Assembly: GCF_003584645.1 (NCBI RefSeq)
Contig: NZ_AP017928.1
Location: 1,576,981-1,640,980 of the forward strand
Source: Methylocaldum marinum
GTDB lineage: Bacteria > Pseudomonadota > Gammaproteobacteria > Methylococcales > Methylococcaceae
Direction: 5' to 3'
Length of the DNA: 64,000 nucleotides
The notes under the pieces were generated by a model that saw only the letters and a program-made list of their open reading frames with translations, was not told where the DNA came from and searched no databases. A program made the position numbers and the translations under genes. Below are positions 38,386 through 47,262 of this stretch, piece by piece; within the stretch, counting starts at the first letter, position 1, and the number at the start of each line of letters is the position of its first letter.

Positions 38386-39153
38386 TCAATCGGTGCCTTC
38401 GAAAACGCGATTGCCGCGCTTCCCGTGAAAATAATGACGGGCAAAAGGATGCTCGGAAGCCAGGGCTTCCCTGACCGAACCGCATACGACCAGGCGCTGC
38501 TCGGCCAGCACGCCGACCTTGGTGCACAAATCTTTGATCGTATCCAAGTCGTGAGTCACCATGACGACGGTAAAGCCGAGCTCGGCATGCAGCCCCCCCA
38601 GAAGATCGACGAATTCCTCGCTCAACACCGGATCGAGACCTGATGTCGGCTCGTCGAGAAACAGCAATTCCGGCTCCATGACCAGTGCCCGCGCCAAGGC
38701 GACGCGTTTGATCATGCCGCCGGACAGTTCGGCCGGCATCAAGGTGGCGGCATGTTCGGTCAATCCCACCATGAGGAGCTTCATGCGCACCAGATGAGCG
38801 ATGAGTTCTTCGTCGAAACGGCCCACCTCGCGCACCGGGAAAGCGATGTTTTCGAAAACACTCAGAGCGCTGAATAGCGCCCCGCTCTGAAACAGCACGC
38901 CGCAACGGTTACGGAGCTGCTGGTGGCGGCCGGCCGCTGCGTCTTGCAGACATTCGCCGAACAAAAAGACTTTGCCGCGAGTCGGCTCCTGTAGACCGAT
39001 CATTTCTCGCATCAGTACCGTTTTGCCGCTACCCGAGCCGCCGACCAGACCGAAAATTTCCCCTTTCTCCAAGGATAGACTGACATCACGATGCACCACG
39101 TTTTTCCCGAAACAGGTCCAAATGTGTTCCATTCGAATAACGGAATCGCCCAT
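38386..39153 (-). CDS. Mla-type lipid ABC transporter ATP-binding protein
   Basis: 255 aa. Walker A is GGSGSGKT, the signature is LSGGMIKR, Walker B is LLFLDEPTSGLDP and the H-loop is VMVTHD. The LSGGM signature with a Met is typical of MlaF-type ATPases. GTG at 39156 and ATG at 39153 both overlap the permease stop; I use the ATG. It energises the lipid transporter with the MlaE-like permease. Confidence 0.93.
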   Translation of the reverse strand: MGDSVIRMEHIWTCFGKNVVHRDVSLSLEKGEIFGLVGGSGSGKTVLMREMIGLQEPTRGKVFLFGECLQDAAAGRHQQLRNRCGVLFQSGALFSALSVFENIAFPVREVGRFDEELIAHLVRMKLLMVGLTEHAATLMPAELSGGMIKRVALARALVMEPELLFLDEPTSGLDPVLSEEFVDLLGGLHAELGFTVVMVTHDLDTIKDLCTKVGVLAEQRLVVCGSVREALASEHPFARHYFHGKRGNRVFEGTD

Positions 39154-40289
39154 CACAGACCTACGTTGCGGAACAGGATCGCGAACACGGCGTCGATCAG
39201 GATGACCAGGGTTATGGATGCGACCACCGAGCGCGTGGTTTCGTTTCCCAGGCTTTCGGTGTTCGGTTCTATGCGCATGCCGAAATGGCAGGCCAGGAGT
39301 GCGATGAACAGTCCGAACACCGCACCCTTGCCGAAGCCGATGGCGAAATTGGACACGGGCACTGCGTCGGGCAAGTTCATAAAGAATTGATAATACCCGA
39401 CCCCCAGTTCGAAGTGAGCGGCGATCGCGCCTCCGACCAGGGCGATCGCGTCAGTCCAGACGACCAGTAGCGGCAGAGCTATTGTCAAGGCGAGGACTTT
39501 CGGAAAAATCAGACGTAAGGAACGGGAAATGCCCAGTGCTTCAAGCGCATCCAATTCCTGGGTGACCCGCATCACACCGATACGCGCGGTCATGGCCGAC
39601 CCCGAACGGCCCGCCACGAGAATGGCGGCGAGCAGCGGACCGAGCTCCCGGATAATGCTCAAGCCGAGTATGTTGACGATATAAATTTGTGCGCCGAAAG
39701 TTTGCAGTTGCAGCGAAGAGAGATAGCTGACCACGATTCCTATGAGAAAACCGACCAGGGCGGTAATGCCCAAGGCACGACCGCCGGTCTCATGAATGGC
39801 CGCTGAAATCTCCCGCAACGGTATGTCCCGGGGATGCCTGAGCACTCGCCCCACATCCAATATCAACTGCCCGAGCATTGACACCAGCGCCTTGAAATGT
39901 TCGGCCGTACTGGAAAAAAGTAGACCGATGCGCTCGCCGATGGGTTTTGTTTGCCGATCCATCGGCTCGGAAAATTTTGCGGGCCGATTCTGCAGGCGCG
40001 TAAAGGTCGACTCCTGCTCGGGACGCAAGTAAACCTTCCGTGGCAACCGGCCTCCCCAGGCGCGCCAAAGCAAGAAGGCCCCGGCACTATCCAAGGCGGT
40101 GACTTCACGAATGTCCCATTCGCTTTCGTCGTCCCCGACAAAACCGTGAATCAATTCAGCGAGCCGCGCTTCCTCCGTGGCCAGACCCCGCACATTCCAG
40201 CCGCCCTTTAGCGTGAGAATGTTATGACCGGATACCGTCGCTCTCTCTATAGATGGCGTAAACGGCTTATCGGGCGACTGCTGTGCCAT
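39153..40289 (-). CDS. MlaE-family permease with N-terminal STAS-like domain
   Basis: 378 aa. Residues 1-110 resemble a STAS domain (LTLKGGWNVRGL, ALDSAGAFLLWRAW). The MlaE permease domain follows (about 125-378) with the conserved IVSYLSSLQLQTFGAQ, VAGRSGSAMTARIGVMRVTQELDAL, and five or six membrane helices. In canonical Mla systems the STAS protein MlaB is separate, so this fused form belongs to the MlaE/PqiB-like subgroup. It is the first gene of the set; no mlaC or mlaB is seen. Confidence 0.92.
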   Translation of the reverse strand: MAQQSPDKPFTPSIERATVSGHNILTLKGGWNVRGLATEEARLAELIHGFVGDDESEWDIREVTALDSAGAFLLWRAWGGRLPRKVYLRPEQESTFTRLQNRPAKFSEPMDRQTKPIGERIGLLFSSTAEHFKALVSMLGQLILDVGRVLRHPRDIPLREISAAIHETGGRALGITALVGFLIGIVVSYLSSLQLQTFGAQIYIVNILGLSIIRELGPLLAAILVAGRSGSAMTARIGVMRVTQELDALEALGISRSLRLIFPKVLALTIALPLLVVWTDAIALVGGAIAAHFELGVGYYQFFMNLPDAVPVSNFAIGFGKGAVFGLFIALLACHFGMRIEPNTESLGNETTRSVVASITLVILIDAVFAILFRNVGL

Positions 40290-40370
40290 AACCGGTATTC
40301 AACCGTCTTTCGCGACTGCCGACAAGGCTGCGGCCGGTTTTTCCAGCCGTTGCGGATTCGGTGGTCTCCG

Positions 40371-41195
40371 TCAGTGCCCTACGGGACGTGCCGGCTCGTC
40401 GCCGAATAAGCGCATCAAGCTGGCGATAATGGCTATCGTTGCAAGATAAAACAGAATTTGTACGCCATCGGGGCGCGATACGTAGCCGACGAGGGTATGC
40501 AAAATTTGACCGATCAGACTGTCCTCCGACAGCCAATCGGATGTATTCCACACCTCTCGCCCCAGGGGCGGAAGAAGGTCGGCTTGCACCAGATATGCCG
40601 CCCCCTGTGAAGCCAGTCCGGCGGCCAAGAACAGTATAAGCCAGCTGGTGGCCCTGAAAAGATGCCGGGTGGGAATGCGCAGTAAACCGTAATATATCGC
40701 CAGGCCCACGGCCGTACCGAATGATATGCCGATGACTCCTCCCGTCAGCATGGACCCCGCACTACTTTCATCCGCCGAAGCAATTCCATACAAGAACAGA
40801 ACGACTTCCGATCCTTCTCGCAGCACCGCGAGCCCCACGACGATCGCCAGAGCATAGAGCGGCCGCTCGCCCGAAACCACGGCTTTGCCTACCTGATTCA
40901 TCTCCCGAGCGAGTTCCCGACCGTGGCGCTGCATCCAGATATTGTGCCAGCCCAGCATCGCGACGGCAGTGAACAACACGGCCGCGTTAAAAAGATCCTG
41001 TCCCACGCCCGACGCCGCCTCCGCGAGAGTATCGGCAAATACCGCGACGACGCAGGCGGCTATCAATCCACCCCCGACGCCGCCCCATATCCACCAACCG
41101 CGAGCGGGAACGCCGCGGCTGGCTGCCATGACGATACTGATCACCAGAGCGGCTTCGATGACTTCTCGGAATACTATGATTGCAGTGGCTAACAT
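40371..41195 (-). CDS. FTR1-family iron permease
   Basis: 274 aa, about seven membrane helices. Two REGLE-like motifs are present: REVIEAALV (about residues 10-18) and LREGSEVVLFLYG (about 125-137), the iron-binding signature of FTR1/EfeU. It would import ferric iron after oxidation, normally with a periplasmic partner. The upstream gene, 18 bp away, encodes a small cupredoxin-like secreted protein, the usual partner type. A Fur-box-like palindrome lies upstream of the pair. Confidence 0.9.
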   Translation of the reverse strand: MLATAIIVFREVIEAALVISIVMAASRGVPARGWWIWGGVGGGLIAACVVAVFADTLAEAASGVGQDLFNAAVLFTAVAMLGWHNIWMQRHGRELAREMNQVGKAVVSGERPLYALAIVVGLAVLREGSEVVLFLYGIASADESSAGSMLTGGVIGISFGTAVGLAIYYGLLRIPTRHLFRATSWLILFLAAGLASQGAAYLVQADLLPPLGREVWNTSDWLSEDSLIGQILHTLVGYVSRPDGVQILFYLATIAIIASLMRLFGDEPARPVGH

Positions 41196-41213
41196 GTTCG
41201 GAGTGCGACCACG

Positions 41214-41552
41214 CTATTTTGCCAGGATCCGCCCCTTAGCGGATTCTTCATGAAATTCACCAAAAAAATCATACGTGCCCGGATCGAGCGGACCGACGAA
41301 AATGGTTGCCTGACTCTTGCCGGGAATGATCTTTTCCCTTTTCAAAGATCGGCTTTCGAATTCCTCAGGCGTGGAATCTTCATTTTTCACGATGAGCTTG
41401 ATCTTCCTGCCTGCAGGCACCTCGAGCTCTTCCGGTTCAAAACGATGTTCCTTGATGGTCAGCGTATAGTTCTCGGCCGCGGAAACCGAGCCGCAAACCA
41501 TTAATAATGCGCTTAATACAATAAACCGGCCCGAGTAAATCCTGTTCTGCAT
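41214..41552 (-). CDS. Secreted cupredoxin-like protein, partner of FTR1 permease
   Basis: 112 aa from the ATG at 41552. Signal peptide ends near GSVSAAENY. The mature part matches a cupredoxin_1 (EfeO N-domain-like) fold: YTLTIKEHRFEPEELEVPAGRKI...PGTYDFFGEFHEESAKGRI. There is no Cys in the mature protein, so it cannot form a type 1 blue copper site; iron or different copper ligation (His, Glu, Asp) is more likely. It is the first gene of the iron-uptake pair. Confidence 0.85.
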   Translation of the reverse strand: MQNRIYSGRFIVLSALLMVCGSVSAAENYTLTIKEHRFEPEELEVPAGRKIKLIVKNEDSTPEEFESRSLKREKIIPGKSQATIFVGPLDPGTYDFFGEFHEESAKGRILAK

Positions 41553-41865
41553 AGTGTTCGGTCCTCTCACGATGTCATGACAAAAAAGGCTAACCGCAAA
41601 AATTTTACGGTTTTATGTCGGAAAAGCCAAATGATAATTCTTATCAATTGATTAGGCAAACGGACACGCATTCCTAATCGCTCCGCTTTTAAACATGACT
41701 ATGGCGGTCCATAAAGCCGGCACAGTTTCACATATCTGGCCTCTCTCGCGTGCGGATTTGCTAGTGGCGGGCTTGCCCGAATTTTGATGACGTGATAGGT
41801 AAACCGTGGAGGAGAAGGCGTCATGCCGGACTTCCTGCAATCCCGTAACTTTTGGGAAACACACC
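41553..41865. promoter_or_regulatory. Gap between the iron-uptake pair and glpK
   Basis: 313 bp, holding the Fur-box-like site and presumed divergent promoters. No small gene is evident. Confidence 0.5.
41632..41646. promoter_or_regulatory. Fur-box-like palindrome
   Basis: TGATAATTCTTATCA is a 6-3-6 inverted repeat close to the Fur core (TGATAAT-x-ATTATCA). It lies 80 bp upstream of the cupredoxin/FTR1 pair, on the side expected for iron-regulated transcription. Confidence 0.6.
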
Positions 41866-43368
41866 ATGTCCCGTTACATAGCCGTCATCGATCAAGGCAC
41901 CACCAGTACACGCTGCATCCTATTTGATCATGCCGGACGGGCCGGAGCCATGACTCAGATGGAGCATCGGCAGTTTTATCCAAGGCCCGGTTGGGTCGAA
42001 CATGATCCGCTTGAAATTTGGCAGAACGTTCAAACGGTCGTGTCGAAAGCCTTGCAGGAAGCAAAGACAGAAACCGGAGATATTGCCGCTCTCGCAGTAA
42101 CCAACCAGCGCGAAACACTCGTTGCCTGGGATCAATCCACGGGGAATCCGATATATCCGGCCATCGTTTGGCAGGATACGCGCAGCGTCGAAATCTGCGA
42201 CCAACTTTCCCTGGAAGGGGGACGGGATAGATTTCGCGTACGAACCGGACTGCCGATCGCCACCTATTTTTCGGGGCCCAAGCTTCAATGGCTGCTGGAA
42301 AATATCGAAGGCGCCCGGATAAAGGCAGAGCGTGGCGAATTGCTGTGTGGAACGATCGACAGCTGGCTGGTCTGGAATCTCACCGGTGGCGTCAACGGCG
42401 GCGTCCATGTCACCGACGCAACCAATGCCTCGCGGACCTTGTTGATGAATATCGAGACCCTGGCCTGGGACGACGATCTTCTCGCCGCCATGAACGTACC
42501 GCCCGCTGCCCTGCCGGCTATCCATTCTTCATCCGAAATCTATGGCCTCGCAACCGGGGTCCTCGCCGGCGTCCCCGTAGCGGGCATTCTGGGCGATCAG
42601 CAGGCTGCCTTATTCGGACAAACCGGATTCGACCGAGGGGAGGCAAAAAACACGTACGGAACCGGATGCTTCCTGCTGTTGAATACCGGCTCGAACCCGG
42701 TGCACTCCCGCCACGGGCTCATTACCACGGTGGCGTACCAGCTCGGCGACACGCCCCCGGTCTTCGCCCTCGAAGGTTCCATTGCCTACGCCGGAGCCCT
42801 CGTCCAGTGGCTCAGGGACAATCTGGGACTCATTAAGACCGCGGCGGAGGTCGAAGATCTCGCCAATAGCGTCGAGGACAACGGTGGCATTTACATCGTT
42901 CCGGCCTTCTCCGGCCTGTTCGCGCCCTATTGGCGCAGCGACGCACGGGGCATCATCATCGGGTTGACCCCTTATGCGGATAAAGGCCACTTTGCGCGGG
43001 CGGCACTGGAAGCCACCGCCTACCAGACTCGCGACATCGTTGATGCAATGCGGCAGGAAACGGGCATGGATCTGGATCTCCTCAAAGTGGACGGAGGCAT
43101 GGTCGTCAATGAGACGCTGATGCAGTTCCTATCGGATATCCTCGGCATTCCGATTGCGCGCCCGATCGTAACCGAAACGACCGCACTCGGGGCAGCCTAT
43201 GCCGCCGGTCTCGCTGTCGGCTTTTGGGCCGATATCGGCGAACTCCGCGGCCTCTGGAGAAAAGACAAGGAATGGCAACCGCGAATGGCACGAGAAACTC
43301 GGGATTATCTCTATTCCGGTTGGAACAAGGCCGTCAAGCACACCTTCGGCTGGCTCGATCAAGTTTAA
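41866..43368 (+). CDS. glpK: Glycerol kinase
   Basis: 500 aa from the ATG at 41866 ([17 protein letters not shown]); an earlier in-frame Met is not needed. It phosphorylates glycerol to glycerol 3-phosphate in the cytoplasm. FGGY-family signatures are visible: DQGTTSTR near the start, [18 protein letters not shown], and the C-terminal [19 protein letters not shown]. No glycerol facilitator or glycerol-3-phosphate dehydrogenase is next to it. In a methanotroph its purpose may be phospholipid turnover. Confidence 0.95.
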   Translation: MSRYIAVIDQGTTSTRCILFDHAGRAGAMTQMEHRQFYPRPGWVEHDPLEIWQNVQTVVSKALQEAKTETGDIAALAVTNQRETLVAWDQSTGNPIYPAIVWQDTRSVEICDQLSLEGGRDRFRVRTGLPIATYFSGPKLQWLLENIEGARIKAERGELLCGTIDSWLVWNLTGGVNGGVHVTDATNASRTLLMNIETLAWDDDLLAAMNVPPAALPAIHSSSEIYGLATGVLAGVPVAGILGDQQAALFGQTGFDRGEAKNTYGTGCFLLLNTGSNPVHSRHGLITTVAYQLGDTPPVFALEGSIAYAGALVQWLRDNLGLIKTAAEVEDLANSVEDNGGIYIVPAFSGLFAPYWRSDARGIIIGLTPYADKGHFARAALEATAYQTRDIVDAMRQETGMDLDLLKVDGGMVVNETLMQFLSDILGIPIARPIVTETTALGAAYAAGLAVGFWADIGELRGLWRKDKEWQPRMARETRDYLYSGWNKAVKHTFGWLDQV

Positions 43369-43494
43369 AAGACATTCACGAGACCCCATCCTAGAGTTCC
43401 GCGGCCGGCACCTCTACCAACCAACTGATTCAGGCTCCGTTCAGGAAACCCGATCAATACTAAACTCACGTTGTTAGAAAAAGGAGCGAATCCC

Positions 43495-43854
43495 GTGAAC
43501 GATCTGAAATTAGGATTGATGGTCCTGAGCCTTACCATCACACTTACCGGCTGCGCATCTACCGGATATCACGGCCATAACGATTATGCTTATCGCAATA
43601 CGGTCACCGGCGCCGCAATCGGCGCGGCCGGGGGCGCCCTGCTCGGACACGCCGCGGACGACGGCGGACGGGGAGCACTCGTGGGCGGCGCCGTGGGAGC
43701 CATGGTCGGAGGTGCGGCCGGCTATTATATGGATCAGAAGAAAAAACGCGATTCCTACTACAATCGCCACCCCAATTACAACAACTACAACGACCCTTAC
43801 TATCCGTCCCAGTCCGCAACGCAGCAGCCACGGACTTATCCTTACCAGTATTAA
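43495..43854 (+). CDS. Glycine-zipper outer-membrane lipoprotein
   Basis: 119 aa from the GTG at 43495, which has AAGGAG 9 bp upstream. Lipobox LTGC places the lipidated Cys near residue 20. A glycine-zipper 2TM domain follows (AAIGAAGGALLGHAADDGGRGALVGGAVGAMVGGAAGYYMD), then a Tyr/Asn/Pro-rich tail. Such proteins sit in the outer membrane; function is unclear. Its stop codon TAA is part of the TTAA target duplication of the adjacent MITE, so the original C-terminus may have changed. Confidence 0.8.
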   Translation: MNDLKLGLMVLSLTITLTGCASTGYHGHNDYAYRNTVTGAAIGAAGGALLGHAADDGGRGALVGGAVGAMVGGAAGYYMDQKKKRDSYYNRHPNYNNYNDPYYPSQSATQQPRTYPYQY

Positions 43855-44053
43855 GGAAGCCCTGAATAAGCCCATTCCCTCTGGGACAAATCGGCAGGGC
43901 AAGGCGCAACGCGGCGAGGCCGATTTGCACGCGTGAGCGCCGCTTGCGGCTCCGCACAGGGAATGTGCGGAGTGATTGGGTTGGGTGATGGCCTGTTAGA
44001 TCAGTCCGTTGCACAGGTCGCTTCTCCGAATTGGAGATTTAATCGGAGCTTCC
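43855..44053. mobile_element. IS5-type MITE, 199 bp
   Basis: Imperfect terminal inverted repeats, GGAAGCCCTGAATAAGCCC at the left and the reverse complement of GATTTAATCGGAGCTTCC at the right, are flanked on both sides by TTAA. This fits the YTAR target duplication and the GGAAG...GAATAAG ends of IS5-group elements. It has no coding capacity. It is inserted exactly at the end of the lipoprotein gene. Confidence 0.75.
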
Positions 44054-44169
44054 TTAAATCGTCCGGATCGCGATTCAAACCCGGCGTGATGGGTACGCCG
44101 GCGACCGGCGTACCCGCTTCAGATACATGAAACCGTGATCTCCGCTATGCCAGGCGCCCTAACGGCTGC

Positions 44170-44487
44170 TTACTTCTCCTGATAAATGACTTTCGGTTCG
44201 AAGTGATAGGCCGGATAACGAGGGTCCGGTTGCGGAGCTTCCTCCTTAGTCGCCTCTTCGGACGCCGGTATGATCACTGTCGGCTCGAAATAAGCTGCCG
44301 GATACTTCGCATCCCGCTGTGTGCCAACCTCCTTCGACGGAACGCCCCCGCCCTCTTCAGGCGCCGGAACGATCACACTTGGCTGAAAATCATAGGCTGG
44401 ATACCTATTGTCGTCAGTCGCCAAACCTATCGCTGAAACCGCCATCAAGGTTCCGCCGAAAATAATTGTCTTTCTCACGATGCTCAC
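44170..44487 (-). CDS. Secreted protein with three YPA...FxP.VI repeats, unknown function
   Basis: 105 aa from the GTG at 44487 (AAAGG before it); a GTG three codons on is also possible. N-terminal signal-like helix (TIIFGGTLMAVSAIGLA). The rest is three tandem units: RYPAYDFQPSVIVPAPEE, KYPAAYFEPTVIIPASEE and RYPAYHFEPKVIYQEK, separated by Pro/Glu-rich linkers. I do not recognise the family. The pattern suggests an exported, extended periplasmic or surface protein. No operon partner is seen. Confidence 0.65.
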   Translation of the reverse strand: MSIVRKTIIFGGTLMAVSAIGLATDDNRYPAYDFQPSVIVPAPEEGGGVPSKEVGTQRDAKYPAAYFEPTVIIPASEEATKEEAPQPDPRYPAYHFEPKVIYQEK

Positions 44488-44861
44488 CCCTTTGTCGTCA
44501 AAATCACGCGTTAACACAACAAACTGATCGAGCATAGCCCATCAAAGTTTCCCAAAATAGAACCAGTCAACGTATTTCCGGCCTTGCCGGAAACGCATGA
44601 TTAGCTTGAGTCTGAAACGCGGAAAAAGCCATATTTTGGTGCAGTAGCTTCTTGATGCGCACCATTCGCGCAATAAATTGCAAAACTGCCCGGCATTATT
44701 AGCCGTTTTCGAGCAAACCGAGGTCTTGAAGTGATGGCATCATTCATGCTTTAGAAAAACCAAGCGTGAATTTTATCGGCGGGATCATCCCTCGCCGGAA
44801 ATCGGGATGACTGTCAAATGCCGGAAGTCGTCTTCACCATCGTCAATGTGAGGGTACGCTC
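44488..44861. other. Gene-free 374-bp gap
   Basis: AT-richer than average. A perfect hairpin TTTCCGGC-CTT-GCCGGAAA lies at 44575-44593, upstream of the repeat-protein gene. No gene or known RNA was recognised. Confidence 0.4.
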
Positions 44862-45098
44862 ATGAAAACGTCCGTAAATGCTCGACTGGAACGCTGCTTA
44901 ACGATCTTCATGCTCTGGGGATGCGGGTGGAAACGGCGGAAACTCTCCAACACCGGCTGCTATCGGATCGAATGGCAAGATCCGATGACGGGGTTATGGT
45001 ATGGCGAGCACAGTGCGATGAAACTTCTCAAAGCCTACGCGCTGGCGGAATATGGAAAGACGAGCTCCAGAACCGAGCACTACCGAACCTATTTTTGA
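44862..45098 (+). CDS. Small hypothetical protein
   Basis: 78 aa. The ATG at 44862 follows GAGGGTACGCTC, a plausible ribosome site. Basic N-terminus with a short hydrophobic stretch (CLTIFMLWGCGW), then YRIEWQDPMTGLWYGEHSAMKLLKAYALAEYG, which has the look of a folded domain. No family recognised. Coding is possible but not secure. Confidence 0.4.
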   Translation: MKTSVNARLERCLTIFMLWGCGWKRRKLSNTGCYRIEWQDPMTGLWYGEHSAMKLLKAYALAEYGKTSSRTEHYRTYF

Positions 45099-45215
45099 TT
45101 TCGAATTTCCTTACCTCCCCCCTCTTCGAGCTGCTTGAAAAAGCAGCTTTATTTTTATTCGAATTTCCGGGCAAGCACGAGGGTTAGAAGCGAATCCCCA
45201 TCGCTACCGGCACAG

Positions 45216-45854
45216 TCATCCAATGATCGTCCGGCTTAGACAGCCCTGCAAGAACAATCTCACGGTTTGTTTCGCCCACTTCTCTACCTCCCTATCGGTC
45301 GGCGCGCCCTCCAGGCCAAGTTGTTGGCGCTGAAACCGTTCACCGCGCAGCGCGCTTATGAACTGTCCTGCCAAGAAGGTCGGATCCATGGCCACCAATC
45401 GCCCCGCCTCTTGGTGCACTGCGAAAAACGCTGCGAGCCGTTCCAAGGTCCGCTGAGGGCCTTGCTCATAAAATTCCGCTGCGAGTTCGGGAAACTGATG
45501 GGCCTCGGCAATCAATTGCGCCCGCAAGCGAACGATCTCGGGACGTGAAAAGCAAGAAATAAAATGCGTCCCGAAGGCGACGAGCGTTTCTTCCAAGGGT
45601 CTGGCCAGCGCTTGATCCAAAGGCAACGTAGCGGCCAGCAGGTCGCTGTAGTGGCGAATGACCGCTCCGAAGAGATCCGCTTTTCCGCCGAAATGGCGGT
45701 AGATCGTACGAAGCGAAACGCGAGCTTCCCGGGCGATCGTTTCCAGACTCACATTGCCGTAGCCCCGTTCCACGAACAATCGAAGCGCATGATCCAAGAG
45801 TTGGTCGCGGCGGATGGCAGATTCACCCTTCCGCGGCCGGCCGATACGGTTCAT
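45216..45854 (-). CDS. TetR/AcrR-family transcriptional repressor
   Basis: 212 aa from the ATG at 45854. The N-terminal TetR helix-turn-helix is clear (LLDHALRLFVERGYGNVSLETIAREARVSLRTIYRHFGGKADLF, about residues 20-63). The C-terminal ligand-binding half resembles AcrR/TetR_C members. It is divergent from the RND efflux genes, so it most likely represses them and itself, with drug or solvent relief. An imperfect palindrome in the intergenic gap is a candidate operator. Confidence 0.9.
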   Translation of the reverse strand: MNRIGRPRKGESAIRRDQLLDHALRLFVERGYGNVSLETIAREARVSLRTIYRHFGGKADLFGAVIRHYSDLLAATLPLDQALARPLEETLVAFGTHFISCFSRPEIVRLRAQLIAEAHQFPELAAEFYEQGPQRTLERLAAFFAVHQEAGRLVAMDPTFLAGQFISALRGERFQRQQLGLEGAPTDREVEKWAKQTVRLFLQGCLSRTIIG

Positions 45855-45869
45855 CACGTATTGTTTTTA

Positions 45870-45885
45870 GTCAATTTAATTGGAC
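45870..45885. promoter_or_regulatory. Candidate TetR operator
   Basis: GTCAATTTAATTGGAC is a near-palindrome (GTC.AATT / AATT.GAC) in the 132-bp gap between the divergent tetR and efflux genes. Size and position fit a TetR-type operator; not proven. Confidence 0.35.
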
Positions 45886-45986
45886 ACCGCCGTTCAGTTT
45901 GGCGAGAATAATGAAAAGATATCTTACCTTTTTCTTTGGTACCGTGTCGCTACTTCTATTTTGTTCCTTCTTGATACGCCACACCT

Positions 45987-47248
45987 ATGCCAGTTTCGTT
46001 TGCAGCGGCTAAAGCTTCGCACTTTTCAAATCAACCCCACAATTCTCGATCCCTGACGGCCTCCAACCTTACCCTTCGGCGGACCGCAGCATGGATAAGC
46101 CTGTACGCGGTACTGCTCATGCAACTCCTCGGCTGCACCAAGCCTTCTGAGAATCAGGCCGCAGACGAGCAGATGCCGGCGCCGAAAGTGAAAATCGCAC
46201 AACCGCTGCAAAAGGAAGTGTTGGAATGGGACGAATACACGGGGCGGGGCGTATCGAAGCGATCGAGACCGTGGAGGTCAGAGCAAGAGTAGACGGCTAC
46301 CTGGATAAGGTAAATTTCAAAGCCGGCGATAAGGTCAAAAAAGGTGACCTGCTGTTTGTCATCGATCCGCGCCCTTACCGGGCTGAACTGAATCGCGCGG
46401 TAGGCGAGCTCGAGCGGGCCAAGGCTAGACTCGAACTGGCAAAGAACGACTTGCAGCGTGCCGAGCATCTGAGGCGGGCCAAGGCCATTTCCGAAGAAGA
46501 ATACGACACTCGCAGCAAGGGCCAGCGCGAGGCCTCGGCGGCCGTTCGTTCGGCCGAAGCGGCCGCCCAAACGGCCCGACTGAACCTTGAATTCACGGAA
46601 ATTCGAGCCCCGATCAGCGGACGCATCGGACGCGAGCTCGTCACCCCGGGCAATTTGGTGAGCGGCGGCGGGGGCGGTGGAACCTTGCTGACAATTATCG
46701 TGTCGGTCGACCCCATTTATGTGTATGTCGACGCTGACGAACGAGCCGTTCTCAAGTACAGACGTCTGGCCGAGGCCGGCAAACGAAGCAACGCCCGCGA
46801 AACGCGGATTCCGGCAAAACTGGCGCTTCTCGATGAAGCCGAGTTTGTCCATGTCGGTTATATCGATTACATCGAGCCGCGTATGGATCCCAACACTGGG
46901 ACTTTGCGCGCCAGAGGCGTTTTCGATAATCCCAACGAACTTCTGAGTCCCGGATTCTTCGCCCGCCTTCGCGTGCCGGGAAGCGCACCTTATCAGGGTC
47001 TCCTGATCCCCGAAAGGGCGATCGGCACCGACCAGGGACAGAAATTCGTCTGGATCGCCAAAGACGACGGCTCGGTCGAATACCGCCGGATCGTGCCCGG
47101 TGCCGCAACCGGCCGGATGCGAGTAATCTCGGAAGGGCTGCAGCCCGGCGACTGGGTGGTCATCGAAGGCATTCACAAGTTACGTCCCGACACCAGGATT
47201 GAAGCGGAGCGAATCCCCCTCGCGGGAACCGACGGCAGTTCATCGTAG
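45987..47248 (+). pseudogene. RND efflux periplasmic adaptor, interrupted by a 5-bp duplication frameshift
   Basis: The N-terminal part (45987-46245) encodes a lipoprotein signal (LLMQLLGCTK) and PAPKVKIAQPL...WDEYTGR; the remainder (from about 46250 to 47248) encodes RIEAIETVEVRARVDGYLDKV onward in another frame, including the hairpin and barrel-sandwich domains typical of AcrA/MexE. At 46240-46249 CGGGG is repeated twice; removing one copy would restore TGRIEAIETVEVRARVDGYL, the expected family sequence. So the gene is either a recent pseudogene, a slippage variant or a sequencing error. The permease gene follows 14 bp later. Confidence 0.85.
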
Positions 47249-47262
47249 ACACGTCTCCGAAC

